A DNA stretch of 64,000 nucleotides, taken from positions 930,001-994,000 of the forward strand of contig QEYB01001053.1 of NCBI GenBank assembly GCA_017562135.1. The letters run 5' to 3'. Shown piece after piece: positions 10,580 through 21,324 of this stretch. The translations under genes were made by a program, and so were the position numbers. This DNA comes from Dipylidium caninum (lineage: Eukaryota > Platyhelminthes > Cestoda > Cyclophyllidea > Dipylidiidae). Below the pieces are notes generated by a model, which saw only the letters and a program-made list of their open reading frames with translations, made no database searches and was not told the DNA's origin. The number at the start of each line of letters is the position of its first letter. The first letter of the stretch is position 1.

Positions 10580-12665
10580 ATGTGGAAGGCACTTTGGATG
10601 GTGGCAGTGAATGTCCTCTGTCAGCTTCGTGCAGCACACACAACCGCCAAGTGAGAAGGGGAAGCGGGATTTTGTTCCACCCGAAGGAATTGGAGCTTCC
10701 GGTCCGAGTCAGCCGCCGGGGAGGCAGGGTTTCTGTGGAAGTGGAAGGTGATGTCGTAAAATCGCCGCAATGAGCGACTTCTCAAATGTCTGTCTCCCAG
10801 TCGTAAACTCATCGCCTCGCCCAATTTTCACTATTTCAGATCGTTGATCGGGGGTCATTTCCTCGACTTTCAGGCTGTCGTCAACGCCTTCGCTGCTGCT
10901 CTTTGTCGGTCTGCGAGGCCGCCGAGGGCCGAGACAGGCGTTCTAGCGCCGACGTCAACTCAACGTGGCGCAGAAAGCGGCGCTTCACTTCAGCGGCATT
11001 TGAAGTTGCCTCAATGAGAAATGGCTTGTGGGAGGGGTCTCCCCCTTGCGCTCTGTCAGACATCACCTGCCACGTCTTCCTGGCACACTTGGTCCGGCCT
11101 ACTGCCCCTCCGTCGACACAGGAGGGTTGGCCTTACTGGGACCTCTTTGGGGCGGCCATGGGATCACATGGGGCCGCGGCGGTGTGGCGTTAATGCGGGG
11201 CTGCCTGTTCATGGGCAACACGAACCCTCCTAAATTGAGGGAGAGTGGCTCTTGCGGAGGGTGACAAAGAACTCACGTCAACTGGGAAGGCGACTTCAAA
11301 GGAGACGATGATGAATGCAGCGTGTGGGGTAGGAGGAGTGAATAGTGAAACCGCAAAACCTCACATCGTGTGAAGGCAGGGGAGAGGAGAGGGGGGGAAG
11401 GAAGGAAGGAAGGGGAAGCCTTCTAACCGTGGTCAGATGTGATTTGATGCGGTTAGTCGAAACGGACGTGTCCAAAGCCTCCACTTACACGATGTGAAGA
11501 AGAAGAAGAAGAAGAAGAAGAGGGAGCAGTAGAGCGCTGCCGCAAGGCAGATGAGGGATCGGCTCAATCAACAAACAACGTGGTGGACGGGGGCCAACTT
11601 CGAGCTCACTGGAATAAGCGAATTGGCGAGAGTCCGCCTCCGCGTTCGGCTTCGGCATCCGCTCGGGACCGTCTGCTTTCCTCCCGCGCCTCGGGTGTTT
11701 TTGTCTGTGTTTGTGTGTTGATCGCCTGCTCGGGGGGCAAAGTGACGCGATTCCACCAAACCAGCGTGGACCTGTGCCTCCACAGGGTTCGATGAGGGGC
11801 GGGGCGGGGCGAGGCGGGCCGGGCCGGGCCGGGGCGGGGCGGGGCGGGACAGGGCGGCGTGAAGTCGTGGAGTGTGTGTCTCCGACGCCATCGACTGGGG
11901 GGCACGAAGCGGCCGCATTGTGAAATGTGGGTCCCCTTGACCAGCCCAGCTGCCAAGTTGAAGGTGGATGCGCAGCTCTCATGGCATCTGGGTTAACGCC
12001 TGACCTGCTGCATCGTCGCGATTGCAGCTGGACTCGCATCAGCATCCGCAGGTGCCACGCTGCCCAACGGCCTCCGGATCGTGGGTCGCAGTCGACTACT
12101 CCCATGTGGTGCATGTTCTACTCCCCCGAACATCCTGGTCATGGTGGCTGAAACGACAATGTGGAAGGCGTCCACTTCGCCGATTGGAGGATGAGACGGC
12201 GGGAGAGGAGGCGGGGAAGACTCCAGACTCCTCAGCGGCGGAGGAGGAGTTGGTTGAAGTAGGCGACGCGCCATTTGGAGAGGATCTCCAAATACCGTGT
12301 TTGCAGCAATGCTGGGAAGTTCATCTCCTCGCCCTTCCGCATCAGTCGTCACAGTCATCTCTGAAATTATCATCCCCCTCGTGGCCATCATTTTTATCCA
12401 CGGTGTACCCAGCCTTTTCCCCTCCTCCTCCTTCTCGCCTTCGCAACCGTCCTCCAAGCCGTGGCAGTGCGACACAGTGCAAGCATGCTGGCCTGCTGAA
12501 AGACACCTCACGAAGTTGCGACAGACGGCAACGCAGGTGGAGCGACGAGGCCGTGCTCCCGGTGGAATGCACGATGAGGGTCGAAAAGTTGTTAGCGTGG
12601 CGCTAGAGATGGACGAAAACGCCGAGACAATCCGTGATAATGCGTCTGCTCCAACGACCAAATAA
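10580..12665 (+). CDS. Candidate single-pass membrane protein with signal peptide and FN3-like domain
   Basis: Pieces that fit together: exon 10580-10650 starts with a leader (MWKALWMVAVNVLCQLRAA) and a GTGAG donor; a 36-nt intron leads in phase to exon 10687-10747 (NWSFRSESAAGEAGFLWKWK, which has the spacing of FN3 strands A-B and a core W); a 92-nt intron leads in phase to an exon from 10840 containing RRFTSAAFEVASMRNGLW, like FN3 strands F-G. Much further on, a frame from 12307 after a TTTGCAG acceptor encodes a likely membrane helix (SVVTVISEIIIPLVAIIFI) and a polar tail ending at 12665. The middle (about 11130-12306) is not resolved, and the link between the first exons and the membrane exon is a guess. 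Leader and short introns resemble the FN3 gene at 4017. Confidence 0.35.
11480..11860. repeat. (GAA)n tract and G-rich GCGGG/GGGCC repeat
   Basis: (GAA)n lies at about 11496-11521 and a run of GGGGC, GGGCC and GCGGG units at 11795-11855, with many G-tracts close enough for quadruplex formation. It also resembles clustered GC boxes, but no start site nearby supports a promoter. Confidence 0.6.
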
Positions 12666-15600
12666 TTTGGGTGAGTGTCCATCGGACGGTGGAGAAGACC
12701 ACAAGTGGGAGGTTTGGCCTCTCCCCCTGCTGTGGGGCTCCTCTCCGCCTCCTGCTCCACTTGCGTCCATGCGGGGGCGAAGTGTCGCAGCGTGGTGAGT
12801 CGTGCAAGTCGTCAGGAGAAGGCCAACTTCGACCAGGTGGATGGAAGGGCCTGTCAAACGCAACACGCCCACACGCTCACACACGATGCCGTCGCCACAT
12901 TTGTCATCTTGGTGTTGGTGGTGGGAAGGCTGGTCGCAATTGCGAAATGCATAATCGCTGAAGTATAATCATGTGTCCTCCGCTTACTACGACCAAGGCG
13001 GCCCTCATTGGAGCGCATCTGATGGCATCGACCGCCTGAAGGCCAGATTGGGCGAGGAGGCATGAAATGATCGTTGTGCCGGAACTGTGGTGCCTCGAGA
13101 CCGAAATGGCGGCCAATTCAACGGCCGTCACACGACGGACGAATGTCTGCTGAGACGATGGACGGCGATCGGAGAGGGTGGCGGGCGTGGTGCACTTCGT
13201 CGTCTGCTCCCGCGACACAACGCTTTCGTGTGTGTGTGTTCGGTCAGGATGGCGACGGAGCCCCCGTCACCTCAGCCGCAGCCGCATTCGCAGCCGCAGC
13301 CGCATTCGCAGCCGCAACCGAGGCGGAGGCGGAGGCCTCGTCTCCTCTCGCGCCTCCAGCATCTGCGTCCGATTCAGGGCCTCCGCGTTAGGCTCGCCTG
13401 TGTCGGTGGCCGGCGAGCTGCCTCGCGCATCGTTGCCATCTCCGCGGCGGGATGTCTGCTGAGGAGAGGCGCGAGTGAAGGACGTGTCCTGTTGCCCAAT
13501 CCACTGAGTGATGGTGGAGATGGGCAAATAACCCCGGAAAACCGCGTGGACCACGGCGACCGTGAGCACAATCAGGTGGCGTCGCAGGAAAAGGAGAAGG
13601 CTTTCCGACGAACACACGTGAATGCACTCGGCGAGAAGGTTTGGCCTATCGTCCTGCTGCCAACCAACGTCAAATGATTCGGGGCAGAAGCCTGAGGCAG
13701 CTGACGCGACCACTGATTAGAAAGGGTGGGGTGTCGGTGAAGGGACCGCCGATGCATGGAGTGGGTGGATGAGAAGCAACTCTGTGTGGCGTCAGGAGCG
13801 TAGCCTCCATCGAGGTCTGCAGGTCGCCACAAAGGTGAGGTTGGATCTGGCAGAGTAAACGAGGCGGCGTTTCGATGTCTCCCCTGGGGTGGGAGTGAAT
13901 AGGCTGATGCAGCGCTGTGACAGAGCCCTTGCCAACATGGACACCAGCGGCAAACTCGCCTGAAGCGGTCAGGTCGTGTAATTTCATTGGTACGTGGCGA
14001 TGGCTCGAGTGGCCTGTCTTGACGTCCCCGAGGTGCATTGCGACGTGAGCCCTGGCCTCCTGCACGACGTCTAGTCCACGTGGGAGTTTGCGTTTTTTAT
14101 CGAGAGAACCGCCAAAGGGAGAAGCGCGTGAGGCGCCAACTTGGGCACCACCGAGGAGGTGACAAGGACCGTATTTGGGGAGAAAAGCTCCTCGTGCGCC
14201 ACTAACCCAACGATACTCTGGCGCGACAAGCCAAACCTCTCTACACACGCCTCTGCGCAGCTATTTCGCGCACCGCAAGCCGCGACTCTACCTTGGGCAG
14301 AACGACAGGGTAAGCAGTCATGGCCTCTTTGGCTGATTGCCATTCCATCGAGTTATGAACAGCCGAGTGGTCATGGAGCCGGCTACACGTGTGCGCACCG
14401 ATTGCCTCGAAGCAGCCTGCGAATTGGCAGAATGTTTTCTCTGGAGGGAGGACAAGTCGACTTCTTCCTCTGCCGCCCCCTCCCCACCACCCCCCCCGCT
14501 ACCGAAGGACATTGTGCGGAGCCCGTAGTCTCACTTACCCGCCTGCTTGGACTCAAAGTGGCAAATTCCAAGCAGGGGGGAGGCCAATGCTTCCCACTCC
14601 ACTTTGAGCTTCCTCACATCCCAGCCTGCATGTTGCATTTACCGAGTCGTCTGCTGTCTGTCCAGGGGTTGGAGAAGCCCAAAATGTTCCCGACACGACT
14701 GAGGCGCGTTTCGCCCACCAAACACTTCGTCGATGCAGGCGACGTCGCCTCCAGTGTGTCTCATTGCACCGCTCGACGGTTACTTGTTGGGCGCTGCGAG
14801 CTCACGCCCTCCACCGTGCTGATTTGCCGACAAAAAATCCGGGCAGCGAAAAAAAAAAGACGCCCTGCCATTTCCGGCTTCTTCCCTCACATTGTCAAGT
14901 GAAGGCTTTGAGGCCACCCAACCCCGTCGTCAAGTGGCTGCCAATGAAGTAGACATGGTCGAATGCCTCGAAGACGCCGTCCTCCGCGTCAAATTCCAAT
15001 GCCGAGCAGTCATCCACCACTCCCCTTCCTGAGCGACGATTCCTCCATCCCCTTGTGCCAAGGCAAACAAGACGCCGACAACACACCACGCACTCACTCT
15101 GCCGCATGCTCACTCACACTGCACCTCGTTCCTCGACTCCCCCACCCACTGGGGCCACGAATGCGCATGTTGTGACCCGACGACTAGGCTGAATCACCCA
15201 GCCTCAGTCGACGTCAAAGTCGACAACAGCAGCAACAGACGCGACCGCCTCCACACAGGATCGAGAGCAGTCTTCCACGAGATCCCCAATCGGCCCACCA
15301 TTTGGCCACACAAAAGTCGAGGGCATTCCACGCCACACTCTCAGCCGACGAGCTGGGGGAAAAACACCGTGTCCAGAGCACAAAATATCTTCGTCCCCCA
15401 CTGTTGCGGATGCACCACAAGCGCAAAATAAAAACAACAACAACAACAACAACAACAGCAACAACGGCAACGGCAACGGTGACAATAACCATAAGAACTG
15501 CAATAATAATGATGATAATGGGTAATAATAAGAATAATAGCAACAATATGGGGCAACAGAGAAGTGGGAGAGACACTCTTAAAATGGCGCAGTCTCAGAC

Positions 15601-15824
15601 GCGGACTCCAGAACGACTGTGAAGTAGGCGCCCAAATCCTCTTCCGATGCCATCGCCTCCACGTACCATGGCAACTCCTGTCGGGTAGGAAAAGCAAAGG
15701 CCTAAATACCACATTCCCACCTCCACCATCGCACTGCCACAAGCCTATCTGACAAGATGCGCAACGCTCACGTCGCCAAACGAGGCTGACCGAAATAACA
15801 AACGAAAAACACTCTCGCTATGAC
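12666..15824. other. GC-rich region without an assigned gene; several microsatellites
   Basis: Contains a CCGCAG/CATTCG repeat (about 13266-13320) and a long A/C-rich trinucleotide array, (AAC)n grading into (AAT)n, at about 15431-15540. Isolated hydrophobic frames (about 12880-12960 plus, about 13540-13610 minus) could be membrane segments, but they have no linked exons. The longest frame (14141-14902 plus) has no domain and biased low-complexity composition. I see no supportable gene. Confidence 0.4.
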
Positions 15825-16257
15825 TCACTGCATAAGGCGAGGCACCACATGACGATAAATGTGAATTGCAACCCATAAGGTACCATAAAGAGCAGCATAT
15901 TTGGGGCGTTTCTTCAGATCCTTCTGAAGACAGGCATCAACGAATTCACGCATTGCTGCCGAGAAGGGCGGCGACACCTCCTCGTCTGGCGGCAGTTGGG
16001 GCGAGGGCGACTGTAGCACGGACTGCAACTGGTTGGAAGGGCGACCGCCACGAGGGTAGGGGAATCGACCGGTGGCCAATTCCACCAAACTAATGCCCAA
16101 ACTCCACACGTCCGAACGCACGTCATAGCCGTGCGACATTGAGATCCGGGTTTATCCGCTCTGGCTGAAAATGCACCAAAATCCACGTTGGCAGAAGACA
16201 CGTCGGTAGACTTCACATCTCCGCCGTCCACCTCCACCTCCACTGCGCACAAACACA

Positions 16258-16290
16258 GCACACACACACACACAACACACACACCAGGGC
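16258..16290. repeat. (CA)n microsatellite in the kinase gene intron
   Basis: Run of CA dinucleotides with small interruptions in the intron between exons 16421-16547 and 15884-16164. A short (TG)n run also lies at about 17033-17047 in the next intron. Confidence 0.75.
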
Positions 16291-16547
16291 CTGCACGCAG
16301 ACAAAACTGTTCCACACAGACACACAGAAGCCATCCGTGCAGTTCGCGAGGCATCACTCCCTCACACACAATAAAAGGCGTGGAGCACATCAACGACACG
16401 AAAGCAGGAGAACGCCTTACCGCCATGTACGGCTTACATCCCACATCTTTGGTCATGGCCAGACTGTTAACGAGGTCGCCGGAGATGCCGAAATCACAGA
16501 GCTTTACATCCCCACCCTTGTTAATAAGCACGTTGAGGGTTTCACGT

Positions 16548-17520
16548 CTGCAGTGGACAATGTAGACAGCATTAGCTCAATCTCCAAGGCACATTAACGA
16601 CTCGCAACCGAGAGTAAGCGTGCCACATCACCCAAAATTTGGTTAGCCCGCGCTTGGTAATAACCTAACCACACATCAACCACATTCACACGCAATTTTT
16701 GGCCGCAATTACCGCGTGTGAGGCCTTGCCAACAGGATTTACCACTAGCCTAAAAAAGAGATTTATGGAAGATGATCAGGGCTGCGCAACAAAACTGAAA
16801 TAGGCTTCCAAGGTAAGGCTCCAATTAACCGTCAGAACACCCCCATGTTAGGCGAAAAATGGCCTTGTCTTCGCAAATCTATGCTAAGCACGCGCCCACT
16901 TCGTTAGCATGTTAGACTTGGCGAGCGACGTGGAGAGGCCATGATCAAAAAAGTCATTCTCGACTAACAGCACTTTCGCAGGAGCCTATTTAAAAGACGC
17001 ATAAACGTTTATGTATACACACCTCTACCTGAGTGTGTGTGTGTGTGCATACATGTAAAAGAATGTCAGGCACCATCAACAGATCACGTGGAAGTATTGA
17101 ATATTCTCAACAAAACCTCAACCAAACAGGGAAACAGGCCACCGTTTGCACTAAACGACCTGCACCAAACCGCTAAAACAACAAGAAGAGCAACGACCAC
17201 GAACCTCTATGGATGACATGAAGTTCACACTTCAGTAGTTCAAAGCCGACACGATCTGAAGATGACAAAAAAAAAAGAAGACTTATAAGTACTTGGCCTC
17301 CCTCTTACTGCCCACGACCACCTCAAACGGTAGGCTAATTCGCACTTCGTCAAACGACTTTACAGCCTGGTCTAGTCAAGTGAGTCTACGGCTCTCCTCG
17401 TCGAACTAAATAATCACACAAGGCAATTCGTTTCTACCCTAAAAGGGCTATCTGAACAGGAGGGTATTCTACTCTAAATGCTGTCAAAACGCAAGAGATT
17501 GAGGAGAAAGCAATGACAAC
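16548..17520. other. Long intron of the MAP2K4-like gene
   Basis: About 1 kb between the catalytic-loop exon and the CWICMELM exon. The missing exon encoding the segment before HRD should be here; none is convincing. No other gene seen. Confidence 0.4.
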
Positions 17521-18240
17521 TAACAGCGACGGTTAATCTTGGCAAGCACAGCCTCGGGGATCGACATTTGCGCTCCAAATAGACAATTTTGTAAAATTTG
17601 TCGAGGAGGAGTCCATTAGCTCCATGCAGATCCAGCATTCACTCTCGTGAAAGATCGCACCGTAGAACGTAACAATGCGCTCGAATTTGGACTTCATGAT
17701 AATGTGCAGGTCTTTCAACGACTTGTTCTTCTCACGTTCATTCAACACTGAACGGACAATCTAGGGTGCTTGACGCAGAGGCAACATGTCTTACTTTCAC
17801 TGCCATTGAACAATTAAGTTTTCTATGCCTCATTTTCTGGACGAATGCAAAGTTCCCATGGCCCAATTCACCCTCGTTGACCAGATCTAGTGCGGTGAAT
17901 GGCTAGAAAACGACTATGCTATAGTTAAGGCTATTTACATAGTCAGTGCAAACATCAGGTATTGTTAACTTTGCCACTATAGGAATGGAGACAACCGGTC
18001 TAAACATGAGAATGGAAATATTTCGTACTTAGCGTGATTGTTAGGTGTTTTGTCCAATGCTGGCAGAGGGAGATAATGGCTTGGACGATTAAGAAGTGGC
18101 ATTTCCTGAACCAGTTTAAGATCAGGGCATAGCGACAGCGAAGGCGTACGGGGCCGATGTTGAAAGCCGTGCAGGTCTACGATATTACGTAGTGATTGGC
18201 CAGTAGAAATGGTCAGGCTCAAATATACTAAGGTTGTAGA

Positions 18241-20473
18241 ACACTTAAAAGCATTTCCAAGGTAGTCAAAATGCACAACTCTTATGGACAAATTACGTCT
18301 TTATATAAGGGTGCGGCCTACCACATATTATCAGTTCGTATTTTGCTTGATTTGGATTTTAGATTGGTATATGCATGCAATTTAATGAAAGTTGTTGGTA
18401 CATTTAAGAAAATTAACAAATATTTCATTGGAAAACTCAAAGCGGCTTTTAAATCTCTTTTTAATTGCACTTATACTTTTCCTTAACGCTTGTTAAATTA
18501 ATATAGACTCAGTGGTGAACTTCAGTTACATTTATTACTTCAGTGATTTCCTTAGCTTAAACCACTAAGGCTAAAGTTACTCGTCTTATACCCCCGTCAC
18601 CAGTCTTAAAATTCTAAATACTTCTCAATAGCGTCGCGTACTTCACCTTACTCCTGCAGTTTTATTTTAAGGTTTTTGTATACGCCTCTTTTAGAAATCG
18701 GGAAATATGTAATTATGGCTCCTGCCTCCTACCCAATGTATTTACGGACGTAAATATTTATCATGCCCCTAATTCATTCCTCCTTTTTTTTCTCGTGCCG
18801 TTTATTACATTCCCGTCGTCTAGTCGGGAATTTGCTATGCACGAAGTAAACAACTGATACCAATGAATTGGTGAATCCATCGCGTTGCAAATCGTATATG
18901 AAGTTCGAACGGTGATTAGGATGCGAAAACAAAAATAAAGTGTAATGAGAGGATCTCTACATGCGCATCAGTTAATGGGCTAATCGAACATAACCCGACG
19001 TTTATGGCTGATGCGCTATTTCTGTTCTACTCATCTTGATACCTCTAAAAATGTTCAGACTAAAGTCTCTAATCTTTTTATACAGCCCTTTGCATGATGC
19101 ATATATCGGTCTCTAAATTCATGATAGTGTTTAGAAAACGTATTTTAAGACTACCGATTCCAACCTTTATGCATTCATTTCCTATGCCGAGCTCAAACGT
19201 GATTGCCAATCTTCATAGCGAACTATTATAGTTGCAGGAGGAAGTGTTTAGTTCTTTGAAATTGGGTCACTGAGATCTCGATTGGAATGAAAACTCACCA
19301 TTTTCAAATAAATAGTTCGAAAACATCCCTAAACGATGAGAGCTAATAATGCGTCGCCCATCGTTCGTGAATTTGAAATGTCGACAAAATTACAGTACCT
19401 ATTGTCTGGGCGACACTACAAGTAGTGTTATAAACGAGTTTTTTCTAATTTTAATGCGCATTTAAGGTCATAGTACCAGATTATCTCTTATTTATCTATG
19501 CGGTTCGCAGCTCTTAAGAATACATGTGCTTTGAACGTCACAGCCTTCCATCTACTGTCTCTTGCCTACCGCTCCGGCCTGTTGGACTTCTTCATCTGTG
19601 TTTCAGTTATGCATCCTTAGCAACGCCAAATCGCAGCCTTGAGGGTCTTCGTTCAATGCGTCGTTGTTGAAAAACCGAACGTCTAGGACTGATTCGAGTT
19701 CGAACTAGAGATCAGCGCTGGGATGGGAAGTCACCATTGTACATTGAGAGTGGTTGAAATGCTCATACGCAAGGTGATGTCGCAATGCTGCAGTAGTCCG
19801 AGGGGGCTTGTAAGGGCGATACAAAAAGCGCGTGCTGCCTTTTTGTTTGTGGAAAAGCGAATTACATCAACGATGACGATTGAAGCTCTTTAGTTAAGGA
19901 ATATGACTTCATAATTGAGTTGTAGGAGATGGAGAAGGATTTGACAACTTCTCTTGGTGTTGCATGTGAGTTGGAAATTTCCCTGGTGTGTTGTAATTGT
20001 TGGTTGATGCAAACACCTGATATTGTAAGATGGTTTTCATGAGATTGGACAACCGTCGAGACCCAGAAAGTCTCAGCTTTGTTGTATTAACCGAGTGCCA
20101 TGATTTTGGCGGCTTGATTGTGTGTTTTGTGATGCACTCCACAGTAAAGTTGTATCGAAGAGGAACTTTACCCCTTTTGACATTTTATTTAAAATCGCGC
20201 AAGCGGCTTACTGTGGTTCAATTCGAATTGTTTCTGTAGAAATTTTCGATGGCCTAATCACTCTACTTAAATACGTTTAGTTCAACTTGGGGTTGAAAAT
20301 ATTTTATATTATGATTGTTGCAAATTCGCGGATCTTGAGCGGTATATTGTGAAAATTTGCAAACTTACTGTCATTGTGTCTTCGTCCATTTACAATGAAC
20401 TGATTTTCATTTGTTAATCAATGACCTTAAACGCCTACATCAATTTGAAGTGGCGAATGTCTTTTCTCTTTAG
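18241..20473. other. AT-rich intergenic region
   Basis: 2.2 kb between the kinase gene (minus) and AP-3 sigma (plus), divergently arranged, so it should contain both promoters. The only open frames are short and have no domain. I see no repeats of note. Confidence 0.5.
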
Positions 20474-21324
20474 ATGATCGAGGCTGTTATCATTTGCAAT
20501 ACTAGCGGAAAGCTACGGCTGTCAAAATTTTATGATGAAACTGTAAGGTCGTCTCCGTTGAAGTTACAAGACTTAAGGATGAAGAACAGCAGCAGGAATT
20601 CCTTCGAGAAGCATACTCTTTGCTGCGTAAACGGCTCAGCGGTTCTTGCAATTTCCTCGAAGTTCCATTGTTTGTCATTTGTTTTTTTTAACATTCTTAG
20701 TAAGAGTGATTCCCACCGAATTATTTACAGGCAATACGCCACGATCTACATCATATTTTGCGTGGACGTAACCGAGAGTGAACTGGGCATACTAGATCTC
20801 ATCCAAGTTTTTGTCGACTTATTAGACAGAACATTCGAGAATGTGTGCGAATTAGACATCATATTCAACGCCGATAAGGTGGGTGACATTAACATGTACG
20901 CAACCGTTCCTCAATTTACTCATCACAGGTTCACTACCTTTTGAACGAGCTCATTTGTGGAGGCATCGTCCTAGAGACTAACCATGCTGAAATTCTCAAA
21001 CGTGTCCGCGAACAAGAGCGTCTTCGGGGTGATGTTGAATCGGCTGACAATGGAAGCTTAAGAAAGTCGTTACTTTCCGATAAGTTGTTTTCCAGTGTGA
21101 GAGCTGGTTCAAGTCTCATTACCTCCGCCGTTTCACCTTCATATTCCTTTTCTTCTTCGCTGTCTTCTGTTTCGCCTTTCTCTACTAAAAGATGGGCCTC
21201 AGTTTTGGCAGCTTCTGCAACTTATTTGCGCACCTCGAATAGATCAGGTTTTCACCATATTTCAGGGAAAGAGAAAGACAGTGATTTTTCGAGACCAAAA
21301 GAATCTGAAAAACTTTGTATGTAA
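20474..21324 (+). CDS. AP3S: AP-3 adaptor complex sigma subunit
   Basis: Small subunit of the AP-3 clathrin-adaptor-like complex, which sorts cargo from endosomes to lysosomes and related organelles on the cytosolic face. Exons 20474-20542, 20578-20669, 20701-20878 and 20929-21324 join in phase to 244 residues; the introns are 35, 31 and 50 nt. Family hallmarks: MIEAVIICNTSGKLRLSKFY at the N-terminus, YRQYATIYIIFCVD, ESELGILDLIQVFVD, ENVCELDIIF, and NELICGGIVLETN. The sigma fold ends at about residue 135; the rest is a Ser-rich extension (SYSFSSSLSSVSPFS) ending in EKLCM, making the protein about 50 residues longer than the animal norm of about 193. The frame is fully open, with no sign of decay. 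The start is the conserved MI. Confidence 0.93.

Larger units (their letters stand above)
15825..18240 (-). pseudogene. MAP2K4: MAP kinase kinase 4-like gene, reading frame broken
   Basis: A dual-specificity kinase of the JNK-activating MKK4 type in clear exons. Exon 17795-17902 (36 codons) has the glycine-rich loop GELGHGNFAFV and the ATP lysine in MAVK. After a 34-nt intron, the exon from 17760 downwards contains FYGAIFHESECWICMELM, diagnostic for MKK4. Exon 16421-16547 carries the catalytic loop, CDFGISG and GCKPYMA. The exon from 16164 carries PERINPDLN, RSDVWSLGISLVELATG and KKRPKY. Single-base breaks occur after MELMDSS, twice more before the end of that exon (about 17525-17600), inside DVKPSN (about 16532, one base missing) and before HGYDV (about 16141, one extra). 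Upstream (about 17990-18180) a frame with RPRTPSLSL resembles a MAPK docking site. The exon holding the HR of HRD was not found. Pseudogene or faulty assembly. Confidence 0.75.

Noticed and set aside
11993..12760. 255-codon minus-strand frame
   Set aside because: Overlaps the candidate plus-strand membrane exon; low-complexity Pro/Arg-rich sequence with no recognisable motif.
13266..13340. Regular CCGCAG/CATTCG units considered as a CRISPR-like array
   Set aside because: Units are contiguous with no unique spacers; this is a simple coding-type microsatellite in eukaryotic DNA.
14141..14902. 253-codon plus-strand frame
   Set aside because: No domain or leader, biased composition, and no start context; treated as a chance opening.
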